A stretch of 64,000 nucleotides of DNA, taken from NCBI RefSeq assembly GCF_004342425.1, contig NZ_SLWQ01000006.1, forward strand, positions 1 through 64,000, in the 5' to 3' direction. The notes under the pieces were generated by a model. That model had not been told where the DNA came from and ran no database searches. It saw only the letters and a list, made by a program, of their open reading frames with translations. Both the position numbers and the translations under genes were made by a program. Positions 41,601 through 49,667 of the stretch are shown piece by piece; within the stretch, counting starts at the first letter, position 1; each line of letters starts with the position of its first letter. The DNA is from Dokdonella fugitiva (GTDB lineage Bacteria; Pseudomonadota; Gammaproteobacteria; Xanthomonadales; Rhodanobacteraceae).

Positions 41601-42571
41601 TTGGCGGGATCGGGATCCGTCACGGCGGAACTGACCGTCGCCGTGTTGCTCAGCGTGCCGGTCGCCGAGGCGCTGATCGCGCAGCTCGCGGTGTAGGTCA
41701 CGCTGCCGCCGACCGGCAGGTCGACGGGATCGTTGATGTTGCCGCTGCCCGAAGCGGTGCAGGTGCCGCCGCCGGCGCCGACGCAGGTCCAGGTGCAGGT
41801 ATTGATCGCCGGGAACGTGTCGGCGACGGTCGCGCCGCTGACCGCATCGGGGCCGGCATTGCCGGCGTTGATCGTGTAGGTCACGCTTCCACCCGGCGTC
41901 GCCGTGCCGACGCCGTCGGTCTTGGTGATCGAAAGGTCCGACGACAGCGCGCGGCAACCGGTCACGCTCACGTCGTCGATCGCGGCACCGGCGAACTGCA
42001 CGGTGGTGTCGCTGTCGAGGTGGAAGCGCAGTTCGGCGTTGAGCCCCGCGAGGCTGTCGGCGCGGCGCGAAATGACGCCCCAGCCGTAGCTGCCACCGAT
42101 ATTGACCTGCGGATTGCCCGTGCCCCCGGATGCGCTGATCGGCGTCGGGTCGAGCCATTCGTACAGGCGCACCGGCGTCGCGCCGCCGACCTGCTGCGCG
42201 TCGACGAAGTAATGGTCGAAGTTCGCGGTTTCGATCTGGTGGCGCTGCGCCCAGGTCACGACGATCGGCGGAGACAGGCCGGACAGGTCGATCGGCGGCG
42301 ACAGCAGGTCCTGCGACGACGACGCGTCGTAGGTGTTGTCGAGGTCGGTCTTCCAGCAATTGACGCCGCTGTTGCACGTGTTGAAGGCGGCGATCGGATT
42401 CGCCGTCGTCGTCGCCGCGGTCGCCGGAAGGCCGAGCTCCCACTCGTCCTGCGCGCCCGAATGCGTGAAGCCCGCCGCGCCCGATTCGAAATCGGTGCCA
42501 TACACGGTCTGCGCCGCGAATCCCGCCGGCACGCCGGTGGCGGCGGCGCTTCGCAGACGCGCAGCGACCAC
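38693..42571 (-). CDS. DUF11-repeat surface protein with IPTL-type sorting tail (3' part of a frameshifted gene)
   Basis: This frame encodes the C-terminal 1290 or so residues of a larger protein. It begins with a beta-sandwich region (about 20-205, TDFESGAAGFTHSGAQDEWE). Then come eight DUF11 repeats, six of the form ADxSITKTDGV and two of a longer FAPGTTVTY type. The end is VPALDRFAMLLLIGALFTLA followed by WRSRRQTRG, an IPTL-CTERM-like sorting signal. The in-frame ATG 42571 is not a credible start: the preceding P-domain part is encoded in another frame (42256-44079). The proteins read as one if a single base is gained or lost near 42530-42552. Confidence 0.8.
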   Translation of the reverse strand: MVAARLRSAAATGVPAGFAAQTVYGTDFESGAAGFTHSGAQDEWELGLPATAATTTANPIAAFNTCNSGVNCWKTDLDNTYDASSSQDLLSPPIDLSGLSPPIVVTWAQRHQIETANFDHYFVDAQQVGGATPVRLYEWLDPTPISASGGTGNPQVNIGGSYGWGVISRRADSLAGLNAELRFHLDSDTTVQFAGAAIDDVSVTGCRALSSDLSITKTDGVGTATPGGSVTYTINAGNAGPDAVSGATVADTFPAINTCTWTCVGAGGGTCTASGSGNINDPVDLPVGGSVTYTASCAISASATGTLSNTATVSSAVTDPDPANNSATDTDTLTPNADISITKTDGVTTATPGGSVTYTITASNAGPSNAPGSTVADTFPASETCTWTCVGAGGGTCTAAGSGNINDVTNLPAGGSVTYTASCAVSAAATGTLGNTATAAAPPGVTDPNPTNNSATDTDTLTPNADISITKTDGVTTATPGGSVTYTITASNAGPSNANGATVADTFPASETCTWTCVGAGGGTCTASGSGNVNDVTNLPAGGSVTYTASCTVSAAASGTLANTATVTAPAGTTDPNPADNSATDTDALVATADVSITKTDGVTSATAGGNVTYTITASNAGPSNAPGSTVADTFPASETCTWTCVGAGGGTCTAAGSGNIADTTNLPAGGSVTYTASCAISASATGSLVNTATVTAGSATDPNPGNNSATDTDALGASADLSITKTDGVTSVTAGGSVTYTITASNAGPSNASGATVADTFPADETCTWTCVGAGGGTCTAAGSGNIADTTNLPVGGSVTYTASCAVSASASGSLGNTATIAAPAGTTDTNPANNSATDVDTVNPAGADVGATKVVSGVFAPGTTVTYAVVLTNGGGAQGDNPGDEFTDVLPAGLALVSATATGGTAVATVGTNTVTWNGAIPAGGSVTITITATIDASASGTISNQGTVAYDSDANGTNDAARPTDDPSLGGASDPTSFVVGGSIADLSITKTDGVTGVTAGGSTTYTIVAANAGPSDAIGASVTDTFPLGETCTWTCAGAGGGACAASGSGDIADTVDVPAGGSVTYTATCAIAASASGTLVNTASIAAPAGATDPNPADNSATDVDSVTLVPGAAVAATKTVAAGSGGFTPGSTVTYTIVLTNSGAGAQGDNPGSEFTDTLPAGVGYVAATASSGTVGFGPGTLVHWDGAIPAGGSVTITITATVVATSGTVVNQGFVSYDGDGDGSNESSAPTDDPAGAGAADPTAFAVAAAQGETMPVPALDRFAMLLLIGALFTLAWRSRRQTRG
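39541..41925 (-). repeat. Tandem DUF11 coding repeats of about 380 bases
   Basis: The anchor ACGCCGTCGGTCT recurs at 41910, 41532 and 41148, and near 40765 and 40386, spaced about 378-384 bases. Units are very similar at the DNA level, including runs such as GTGCAGGTGCCGCCGCC. This implies recent duplication or gene conversion, and copy number may vary between strains. Confidence 0.75.
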
Positions 42572-44079
42572 GCGTTGAGCGTGCCGCCGTTCGCGCCGGC
42601 GGTGTCGTCGCGCAGGTCGAGCGTCCAGGTACCGCCCGCGTTTTCGCCGTCGAATGCAGCGAGGCGATAGGCGCCCGACGCGTTGGCCGTGCCTGCCGTA
42701 GAATTGTTCTCGGGCTTGAGCTGGGTGCCCTTAAACACGGTGAACGCGGGCGGGATCGCCGCTTCGTCGTCGAATACGACGTCCATCACCTGCTGGCCGC
42801 CGGTCGCCGCCGCGCCGATGTCGGTGAACAAGCCGATGTCGTTCCCGGCCGGCGAACGCAGGTGCGCATCGACGTCCTGCATCACCGCGTGATTGAGGTT
42901 GATCGCGACGTCGACGTCGGCGATGCGCGGATTGCCCGGGATCGTGATGGTCGAGCTGACGAGGCCCGTGCCGGGCCCTATCGCCTTCGGCACGTCGGTG
43001 CTCGTGTACGTCGTGCAGTTCACGCCCTCGTCGACGTGCGGGTGCACGGTGACGCTGAGGTGATAGGTCGCGGTCGGCCCGCCGACGGCCGCGCTGGCCG
43101 AATCGACGAACGCGAAGTACGTGCCGGCGTCCTTTACCGTGAAGAACATCGCCTCCGATGGGATGTTCGGGTTCGGCGTGACGTCGCCGGTGCCGGCATC
43201 GTCGACGACGAGGATCTGGTTGCCGGCGTCGCCGAACAGCGCGAAGCCGAGGCGGCCGTTCCAGCTGACGCCATCGCGCTCGGGGTCGAGATCGAGCGCA
43301 AGGTAGACGGTGTCGCCGGCATTGAGGTTGAGGCTGTACCAGTCCTGCTCGGTCGCCGCGGCCGGATTGCGCGCGCCGCTGACCCAGCCGTTGGCCGGCA
43401 GCGGAGTGGCGGTCGCGGGCGTGTCGTTGCCCTCCACTTCCGGCGTCGGCGCGCCGCTCTGCACGCGCAGGTGCAAGTCATAGCCGCGCTCCGACGTCGT
43501 GCCCGCGGTGAAGTCGTTGACCTTGAGAAAATAGGTGCCGGTGGTCGGGATCGTCGCTCCCGCGATCGACGAGGAGAGCGCGGCGAAGGTGCCGTTGTCG
43601 TCGTCGAATTCGATCGTCGTGGTGCCATCCGAGGCGAGCAGGGTCAGCTGGCTGTCGGTGCTGCTGCCGGCCGAGCCGGAGGTCATCAGCGCCGCGTAGA
43701 CGCGATCACCCGCGTTGGCGTTGAACGAGAAGAAGTCGACATCGCCGTTCGGAGTGAGATTCGCGTGCACGACCACGTTGTTGCCGGCAAGCGGCGTCGC
43801 GGTCGCGCTCGTACCGTTCGGTTCGACCTCCCCGCCGAACCCTTGGCCGAGCGGTGACGACGGCGCGTACGCGACCTGCGGGCCAGCCGATGACGGAAGC
43901 CGCGTGGGTGCAACGCCCTTCTGCTCGTCGGTTACCGGCAGCGTCACGAATTCGAATGGGGCCGACGACACGGCTTTGGGCCGTGCCCTCGCCTGCGCGG
44001 GTTCCGCCGCGAAGCCGGAAATGAAAACGAACGCGGCAGCGGCCGCCATCCACAACGAACGTCGGAACGTGCACGTCAC
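42256..44079 (-). CDS. Surface protein with PPC and proprotein-convertase P domains (5' part of a frameshifted gene)
   Basis: The frame starts at GTG 44079, seven bases after GGGGA, and opens with a signal peptide (about 1-32, ending AQARA). Two PPC-like domains follow (about 78-205 and 213-330), each marked by the phrase GEVEPNGTSATATPL or VEGNDTPATATPL. A proprotein-convertase P domain spans about 350-511 and ends GGTWTLDLRDDTAGANGGTL and VCEAPPP. After that the frame degenerates into Arg-rich shadow sequence to the stop at 42256. The expected continuation (ATGVPAGFAAQ) is in the frame of the 3' part. Intact, the product would be about 1795 residues. Confidence 0.78.
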   Translation of the reverse strand: MTCTFRRSLWMAAAAAFVFISGFAAEPAQARARPKAVSSAPFEFVTLPVTDEQKGVAPTRLPSSAGPQVAYAPSSPLGQGFGGEVEPNGTSATATPLAGNNVVVHANLTPNGDVDFFSFNANAGDRVYAALMTSGSAGSSTDSQLTLLASDGTTTIEFDDDNGTFAALSSSIAGATIPTTGTYFLKVNDFTAGTTSERGYDLHLRVQSGAPTPEVEGNDTPATATPLPANGWVSGARNPAAATEQDWYSLNLNAGDTVYLALDLDPERDGVSWNGRLGFALFGDAGNQILVVDDAGTGDVTPNPNIPSEAMFFTVKDAGTYFAFVDSASAAVGGPTATYHLSVTVHPHVDEGVNCTTYTSTDVPKAIGPGTGLVSSTITIPGNPRIADVDVAINLNHAVMQDVDAHLRSPAGNDIGLFTDIGAAATGGQQVMDVVFDDEAAIPPAFTVFKGTQLKPENNSTAGTANASGAYRLAAFDGENAGGTWTLDLRDDTAGANGGTLNAWSLRVCEAPPPPACRRDSRRRPCMAPISNRARRASRIRARRTSGSSAFRRPRRRRRRIRSPPSTRATAASIAGRPTSTTPTTRRRRRTCCRRRSTCPACLRRSS

Positions 44080-44263
44080 GCGATTTTCCCCAAGTTGCGC
44101 TTTGCGCCGTCGCCGCGAGGGCGACCCCCAGACCCGCCGCCGGCTCCCCATTTCGGCCAGTGCGACAGCGCGCAAAGTACCCGTTCTTGTGCTCCGCGTC
44201 ACGCTTTTTCGCCAGCATGTCCCGTCGGGACCGCCGTGCTCGGCGCGGGCATCGGGCGCTTGC

Positions 44264-44833
44264 TCAGGGTGCTTCGAGCGTACCTGCAAGGCGTCCCATG
44301 AACGGACGGTAGTAGTACAGCTCCGCGATCGAATCGCGCACGTCGCTGAGCGCCGTATGCGCCGAATCCTTGGTGAAGCCGCGGCTGACTTCCGGCGCCC
44401 AGCGGCGCGCCAGCTCCTTGATCGTCGAGACGTCGAGGTTGCGGTAGTGGAAGAAGCGCTCGAGCCGCGGCATCAGGCGATGCAGGAAGCGGCGATCCTG
44501 GCAGATCGAATTGCCGCACATCGGCGATTTGCCCGGCGGCACCCACTGCACGAGGAATTCCATCGTCAACGCTTCGGCCGTCGCCAGGTCGATGTTCGAA
44601 TCGAGCACGCGCTGCCAGAGCCCCGACTTGCGATGCTGGTTGCGGTTCCAGTCGTCCATCGCCTCGAGCCGCTCGAGCGGATGGCCGATCGCGAACTCGG
44701 GGCCTTCGGCAAGGACATTGAGATCCTTGTCGGTGACGACCGTGGCGATCTCCAGGATCGAATCGGTGTCCGGATCGAGCCCGGTCATCTCCAGGTCGAT
44801 CCAGATCAGGTTGTTCTCGTCCGGGGTTCGCAT
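44264..44833 (-). CDS. orn: Oligoribonuclease
   Basis: A 189-residue DEDDh 3'-5' exoribonuclease that degrades di- to pentanucleotides, including pGpG from cyclic di-GMP. The metal ligands are Asp13 and Glu15 in [10 protein letters not shown], Asp in ICQDRRFL, and His/Asp in [22 protein letters not shown] is the family signature. Divergent from sbcB with a gap of 64 bases. Length is normal. Confidence 0.96.
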   Translation of the reverse strand: MRTPDENNLIWIDLEMTGLDPDTDSILEIATVVTDKDLNVLAEGPEFAIGHPLERLEAMDDWNRNQHRKSGLWQRVLDSNIDLATAEALTMEFLVQWVPPGKSPMCGNSICQDRRFLHRLMPRLERFFHYRNLDVSTIKELARRWAPEVSRGFTKDSAHTALSDVRDSIAELYYYRPFMGRLAGTLEAP

Positions 44834-44897
44834 GCAGTCGTTCCTGGCGGCGTATCGCAGAGTCTAGCAAGGCCCCGGCGCGAGGAAACCCTGCGTT

Positions 44898-46337
44898 ATG
44901 CTGCGCTCGATGACGCAGACCTTCCTCTGGCACGACTACGAGACCACCGGCGCCGATCCGCGCCGCGACCGCCCGGCCCAGTTCGCCGCGATCCGCACCA
45001 CGCTCGACCTCGAGCCGGTGGGCGAACCGATTTCGTTCTTCTGCCGCCCGGCGAGCGACGTGCTGCCGCATCCGGAGGCCTGCCTCATCACCGGCATCAC
45101 GCCGCAGCAGATGCAGCGCGACGGCGTGATCGAGGCGGAGTTCGCCGCGCGCGTCAACGAGCAGATGGCCGAACCCGGCACCTGCAACGTCGGCTACAAC
45201 TCGCTGCGCTTCGACGACGAATTCACGCGCAACCTGCTCTACCGCAATTTCCACGATCCGTACGAACGCGAGTGGAAGGACGGCAATTCGCGCTGGGACC
45301 TCATCGACCTCGCGCGCATGAGCTATGCGCTGCGCCCCGACGGCATCGAATGGCCGCTCCGCGAAGACGGCTCGCCGAGCTTCCGCCTCGAGCACCTCGC
45401 CAGCGCCAACCGCATCACCCAGGCGCGCGCGCACGATGCGGTGTCGGACGTGGAAGCGCTGATCGGCCTCGCCCGCCTGCTGCGCGTGCGCCAGCCGCGC
45501 CTGTGGGACTTCTACTTCGCGCTGCGGCGCAAGCAGCGCGCGTTCGAGCTGCTCGACGTCCCGCGCATGACGCCTTTGCTGCACGTGTCTTCCCGCTATC
45601 CCGCCAGCCGCGGCTGCATCGCGATCATCGCGCCGCTCGCCCAGCACCCGACGCAACCGAACGCGGTGATCGCCTACGACCTCGAGGCTGATCCGTCCGC
45701 GCTGCTCGAACTCGAATCCGACGAGATCGCCGATCGCGTATTCACCCCGCGCGCGGACCTGCCCGAAGGCGTCGAACGCATTCCGCTCAAGGCGATCCAC
45801 GCCAATCGCTCGCCCGCGCTCGCGCCGCTCGGCGTGCTCAAGGGCGTCGACCTCGCGCGCATCGCGCTCGACCCGGATCGCGCCCAGGCACATCTCGCAC
45901 GGCTTCGCACCGCCGACGGCCTCGCCGAAAAGCTGCAGCGGGTATTCGCAACCGTGCGCACGCCGGCCGCGGCGACCGATCCCGAGCTCGCCTTGTACGA
46001 AGGTTTTCCATCGGAAGCGGACAAGCGCCTGTTCCGCGCCGTGCGCCAGACGCCGCCGGAGCAACTCGGTTCCCGCGCGTTCCCGTTCCGCGATCCGCGC
46101 TATCCCGAACTGCTGTTCCGCTACCGCGCGCGCAACTGGCCAGAAACGCTCGATGCGATCGAACACGAGCGCTGGGAAGGCTTCCGTCGCCGCCGGCTCG
46201 ACACGGCGACGCCGATGACCGCGCTCACGCGCGAGGAGTATTTCGCGACGATCGCACGCCTGCGCGCGATGCCCGGCCTGCCGGCCGCGCACGTGCCACT
46301 GCTCGATGCGCTCGAACGCTGGGGCCGCGAACTCTGA
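44898..46337 (+). CDS. sbcB: Exodeoxyribonuclease I (SbcB)
   Basis: A 479-residue 3'-5' single-strand DNA exonuclease of the DEDDh family. Motifs include WHDYETTGADPRRDRPAQFA at the start, the FDDEF motif (NSLRFDDEFTRNLLYRNFHD) and the His/Asp of ARAHDAVSDVEALI. An exonuclease C-terminal helical region follows. ATG 44898 is listed; ATG 44910 (MTQTFLW) is possible, and a TATGCT at 44897-44902 could make the latter a leaderless start. Acts in recombination and mismatch repair. Confidence 0.94.
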   Translation: MLRSMTQTFLWHDYETTGADPRRDRPAQFAAIRTTLDLEPVGEPISFFCRPASDVLPHPEACLITGITPQQMQRDGVIEAEFAARVNEQMAEPGTCNVGYNSLRFDDEFTRNLLYRNFHDPYEREWKDGNSRWDLIDLARMSYALRPDGIEWPLREDGSPSFRLEHLASANRITQARAHDAVSDVEALIGLARLLRVRQPRLWDFYFALRRKQRAFELLDVPRMTPLLHVSSRYPASRGCIAIIAPLAQHPTQPNAVIAYDLEADPSALLELESDEIADRVFTPRADLPEGVERIPLKAIHANRSPALAPLGVLKGVDLARIALDPDRAQAHLARLRTADGLAEKLQRVFATVRTPAAATDPELALYEGFPSEADKRLFRAVRQTPPEQLGSRAFPFRDPRYPELLFRYRARNWPETLDAIEHERWEGFRRRRLDTATPMTALTREEYFATIARLRAMPGLPAAHVPLLDALERWGREL

Positions 46338-46365
46338 GTGCGCGCCACCCGACCGCCGCACGCCC

Positions 46366-46371
46366 TACAAT
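46366..46371 (+). promoter_or_regulatory. Probable -10 element of the DUF2461 gene
   Basis: TACAAT in CCCTACAATGGCGG, 31 bases before the TTG start. Five of six consensus bases match; no clear -35. Confidence 0.45.
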
Positions 46372-46401
46372 GGCGGTTTCCGCCTGCCCCGCTTCGCCGC
46401 C

Positions 46402-47088
46402 TTGGCCACGACCTACTTTTCCGCCGCGACGTTCAAGTTCCTGCGCGACCTCGCGCGCAACAACAACCGCGCCTGGTTCGCGGCGAACAAGTCGCGCTAC
46501 GAGGACGTGCTGCGCCAGCCGTTCCTGCGCTTCATCGGCGACCTGCAGGCACCGCTGGCGAAGATCAGCCCGCGCTACGTCGCCGATCCACGCGCGCAGG
46601 GCGGCTCGCTGTTCCGCATCCACCGCGACACGCGCTTCGCGAACGACAAGACGCCGTACAAGACCTGGGCCGGTGCACGTTTCGCGCACGAACGCCGGCG
46701 CGAGATCGAGGCGCCGTCGTTCTACCTGCACATCCAGCCCGGGGATTGCTTCGCGGGAGGTGGCATCTGGCACCCGGAACCGGCGACCCTGAAGAAGGTG
46801 CGCGAATTCCTCGAAGGCAATCCGGCGGCATGGAAGAAGGCGACGCACGGCAAGGCATTCCGCGAGCAGTTCGAGTTCTACGGCGAGAGCCTCGTGCGGC
46901 CGCCACGCGGCGTCGACCCCGCGCACGAACTCGTCGAGGACCTCAAGCGCAAGAACTACGCCGCGGGGCAGCCGTTCGACGACGCGCTCGCCTGTTCGGA
47001 CGAACTGCTGCCGCACGTCGTCGACGCCTACAAGCGCATCGCGCCGATGATCGACTACCTGTGCGCGGCCGTGGAGCTCGAGTTCTGA
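46402..47088 (+). CDS. DUF2461 family protein
   Basis: A 228-residue soluble protein from a TTG start at 46402. Family hallmarks are FLRDLARNNNRAWFAANKSR, FRIHRDTRFANDKTPYKTWA and GGGIWHPEPATLKKVREFLE. The function of DUF2461 proteins is not established. The frame extends upstream to 46306, inside sbcB, but the extra residues are not family-like and a TACAAT hexamer lies before the TTG. Confidence 0.85.
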   Translation: MATTYFSAATFKFLRDLARNNNRAWFAANKSRYEDVLRQPFLRFIGDLQAPLAKISPRYVADPRAQGGSLFRIHRDTRFANDKTPYKTWAGARFAHERRREIEAPSFYLHIQPGDCFAGGGIWHPEPATLKKVREFLEGNPAAWKKATHGKAFREQFEFYGESLVRPPRGVDPAHELVEDLKRKNYAAGQPFDDALACSDELLPHVVDAYKRIAPMIDYLCAAVELEF

Positions 47089-47128
47089 AGCCGCACGGCG
47101 CCGGCTGCACGGGCGCGGAAGGATCCGC

Positions 47129-48286
47129 ATGAGCATCGACCCCATTCCCGCGCGCCGTCTCGCGAGCTTCTATCTCGCCTACTACGCCGCGCTCGGCGCG
47201 TTCTCGCCGTACTGGAGCCTGTTCCTCAAGGCGCGGGGCCAGGACGTCGCCGCGATCAGCCTGCTCATGAGCCTTTGGTACGGCACGCGCATCGTCGCGC
47301 CGAGCAGCTGGAGCTGGCTGGCGGCGCGTTCGGCGACGCCGGTGCATTGGTTGCGCATCGGCTGCGCGATCACGCTCGCAAGTTTCTTGCCTTTCCTGCT
47401 GCCGCTCGGGTTCGGTGGGCTGCTCGCGACGATGCTGGTGTTCTGCTTCGCGTGGAACGCGGTGATGCCGCAGTACGAGGCGTTGACGCTGTCGCATCTC
47501 GGCCCGCGCAGCGAACGCTACGGCACGATCCGCGTCTGGGGTTCGATCGGCTTCATCGCCGTCGTGGCCGGATTCGGCGTCGCGTTCGACCACGTGTCGA
47601 TCACCTGGCTGCCATGGCTCATGCTGCCCCTGTTCGCCGGCCTGCTCGCGAGCAGCTTCGCCAACGATTACGGCCAGGCCGCGGTCGCCGCGACCGACGA
47701 CGGCAGCGGTTTCCGCGAGCGCCTGTTGCGGCCCGAAGTCCTCGCGTTCTTCGCGGTCACCCTGCTCGCGCAGATGTCGTTCGGGCCCTACTACACGTTC
47801 TTCTCGATCTACCTCGAACAGCACGGCTACCGGCCGTCTTCGCTCGGCGCGTACTGGGCGATCGGCGTCGCGGTCGAGATCGCATTGTTCTTCGCCTCGG
47901 CGCGCATCTTCGGCCGCTGGGACGCGCGCACGGTGCTGCTCGTCGCACTCGCGTCCGCGGCACTGCGCTGGTGCGTCACCGCCCTGCTGCCGGAAAACGT
48001 GCCGCTGATGGTGCTCGCCCAGGCGACCCACGCCCTCAACTTCGCGGCGCTGTTCGCCGCCTGCATGCAACTGCTCGCCCGCTTCTTCCCCGGCCGCATG
48101 AACGGGCACGCGCAAGGCGTGTTCTACGGTTTCTCGTCGGGTGGCGGTGGCGTGCTCGGCGCCTGGCTCGCCGGCGCACTCTGGCACGTCGATGGTGGAC
48201 GCACCGCATTCCTCGCTGCCGGTGGCATCGCGGCGCTGGCGGCGGTGATCTGCTGGGCGGCGCTGCGCGGGCGCGCCGAGGGCTGA
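47129..48286 (+). CDS. MFS transporter, HcaT-like (MFS_1_like)
   Basis: A 385-residue membrane protein with about twelve helices. The start SFYLAYYAALGAFSPYWSLF and the mid-protein RYGTIRVWGSIGFI are typical of the HcaT/LacY-like MFS group annotated as phenylpropionate transporters. The late FYGFSSGGGGVLGAWLAGAL segment is also conserved. The substrate cannot be told. ATG 47129 lies 40 bases after the DUF2461 stop. Confidence 0.88.
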   Translation: MSIDPIPARRLASFYLAYYAALGAFSPYWSLFLKARGQDVAAISLLMSLWYGTRIVAPSSWSWLAARSATPVHWLRIGCAITLASFLPFLLPLGFGGLLATMLVFCFAWNAVMPQYEALTLSHLGPRSERYGTIRVWGSIGFIAVVAGFGVAFDHVSITWLPWLMLPLFAGLLASSFANDYGQAAVAATDDGSGFRERLLRPEVLAFFAVTLLAQMSFGPYYTFFSIYLEQHGYRPSSLGAYWAIGVAVEIALFFASARIFGRWDARTVLLVALASAALRWCVTALLPENVPLMVLAQATHALNFAALFAACMQLLARFFPGRMNGHAQGVFYGFSSGGGGVLGAWLAGALWHVDGGRTAFLAAGGIAALAAVICWAALRGRAEG

Positions 48287-48796
48287 GGCGCATCGCGCTC
48301 GGCGATCGGCGTCGCAGCCTCTCATCCGTTCGCACCGAGCGCAGGCCGAAGGCCGGAGTCGAAGGGCCGCGTTGCGGCACACGCGGGTTGTCGCGTGGGC
48401 GCTTCGACTCGTTCTCGCGGGCCCGCCCAGCGCGAACGGCATGGTCGAGCACCCGCGTGCAACGCCGTCAGGCGAACGCGCTCGCGCGACCAATCCGCGA
48501 CGCCGCTTCGCCAAGCCCCGTGCGGCCTCAGCGCTCGGCCCCCGGCCCTTTCCCTTGGGCCTCCAGCCGTCAGCCCTCGGCCCTCCGATGCTGCACCCGC
48601 AAATTGACGTCCCGTTTCCACAACGATACCTTCGTCAATACGCGGCCGTACGGAATGGGGAGATCCCGTTCGGCGCGTGCTTTCCGTTCATGCTCCGGCC
48701 GCTTCGTCGACGGCCGCAGGGACGCGTTCCGCCACGAAACGCCGTGGGCCCGAAAACGGTCGCGCGCCCTGCCGCGCGGCCAGGGAGGGAGAGGAC
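48287..48796. other. Intergenic region with an inverted-repeat element
   Basis: 510 bases without a supported gene. It contains the inverted-repeat element at 48326-48439. The rest is low-complexity GC-rich DNA including CCCTCGGCCCTCCG-like runs. A strong ribosome site (GGGAGGGAGAGGA) at the end serves the hydrolase gene. Confidence 0.5.
48326..48439. repeat. Dispersed inverted-repeat element, copy 1
   Basis: A 114-base element bounded by CCGTTCGC and GCGAACGG. The inner arms GAGTCGAAG and CTTCGACTC are also inverted. A related copy lies at 58904-58992. It resembles non-coding palindromic repeats common in Lysobacterales genomes. Confidence 0.55.
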
Positions 48797-49657
48797 ATGC
48801 TACGTACTGCTTTCGCGCTGCTGCTCGCCGCAGCCGCCACGACCGTGCACGCGGCCACCGCCACCACTGGCGTCGCCTTCGTGCACGGCACCGGCAGCCA
48901 GACCAATGCGTACAACGACTACTGGCAACCGGCGATGGTCAATTCGGTCCGCCAGGGCCTCGTCAACCAGGCCAACTACGTCGTCATCAACTGCGACTTC
49001 AACCAGTACATGTGGGACAGCCGCGCGGCCGGCTGCCTCGCCGGCCAGCTGACCAGCTTCATCAACAGCCGCGGCATCACCGATCTCGTCGTCATCACGC
49101 ATTCGAACGGCGGCAACGTGATGCGCTGGATCATGTCGAACCCGACCTATGACAGCCGCTATCCGGCGATCATCAGCAGGATCCGCTGGGTCAACGCGCT
49201 CGCGCCGTCGAGCGCGGGCACGCCGCTCGCCAACGCGGTGATCGCCGGCAACGTGTTCGAGAACGCGGTCGGCTGGCTGCTCGGCTACCAGAGCGACGCG
49301 GTGCGCCAACAGCAGACGAGCTGGATGGCCTATTACAACCAGAACAACCTCTACGGCACGTCCGGGCGCCCGGCGCTGCCGAAGGGTTTCTGGGACGTGA
49401 TCGGCAGCGACGTCGAAACGGCCGTGTGGGATTCGGACAGCTACTGCGGCGGCTACACGCTCAACGTCGGCCTCGAGATCACGCAGGCGTGGCTGAACAG
49501 TTGCTCGGACGGCTTCATCGAATGCAGCAGCGCGGCCGCTGCGGGACGTGTGTGGTTCTACGACACCGCGCGCATGGCGGGTGGCGAACCGCTCAGCCAC
49601 AACCAGAGCCGGCGCGCCTGCTTCGGGCTCGACACCATCCTGCGCAACGACCTCTGA
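48797..49657 (+). CDS. Secreted alpha/beta hydrolase (lipase-like)
   Basis: A 286-residue protein with a signal peptide (about 1-19, TTVHA). The N-terminal GVAFVHGTGSQTNAYNDYW supplies the oxyanion-hole HG. The nucleophile is probably Ser in VVITHSNGGNVMRW, an HSxGG variant of the lipase elbow. The acid and His of the triad are probably in the last third. Six Cys in the mature part suggest disulfides. It is followed after 10 bases by a DUF4785 protein; they likely work together outside the cell. Ribosome site is strong. Confidence 0.82.
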   Translation: MLRTAFALLLAAAATTVHAATATTGVAFVHGTGSQTNAYNDYWQPAMVNSVRQGLVNQANYVVINCDFNQYMWDSRAAGCLAGQLTSFINSRGITDLVVITHSNGGNVMRWIMSNPTYDSRYPAIISRIRWVNALAPSSAGTPLANAVIAGNVFENAVGWLLGYQSDAVRQQQTSWMAYYNQNNLYGTSGRPALPKGFWDVIGSDVETAVWDSDSYCGGYTLNVGLEITQAWLNSCSDGFIECSSAAAAGRVWFYDTARMAGGEPLSHNQSRRACFGLDTILRNDL

Positions 49658-49667
49658 GGACACGACC

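Noticed and set aside
39541..41925. Regular repeats that could suggest a CRISPR array
   Set aside because: Units are about 380 bases and encode DUF11 domains; there are no short repeats with unique spacers and no cas genes.
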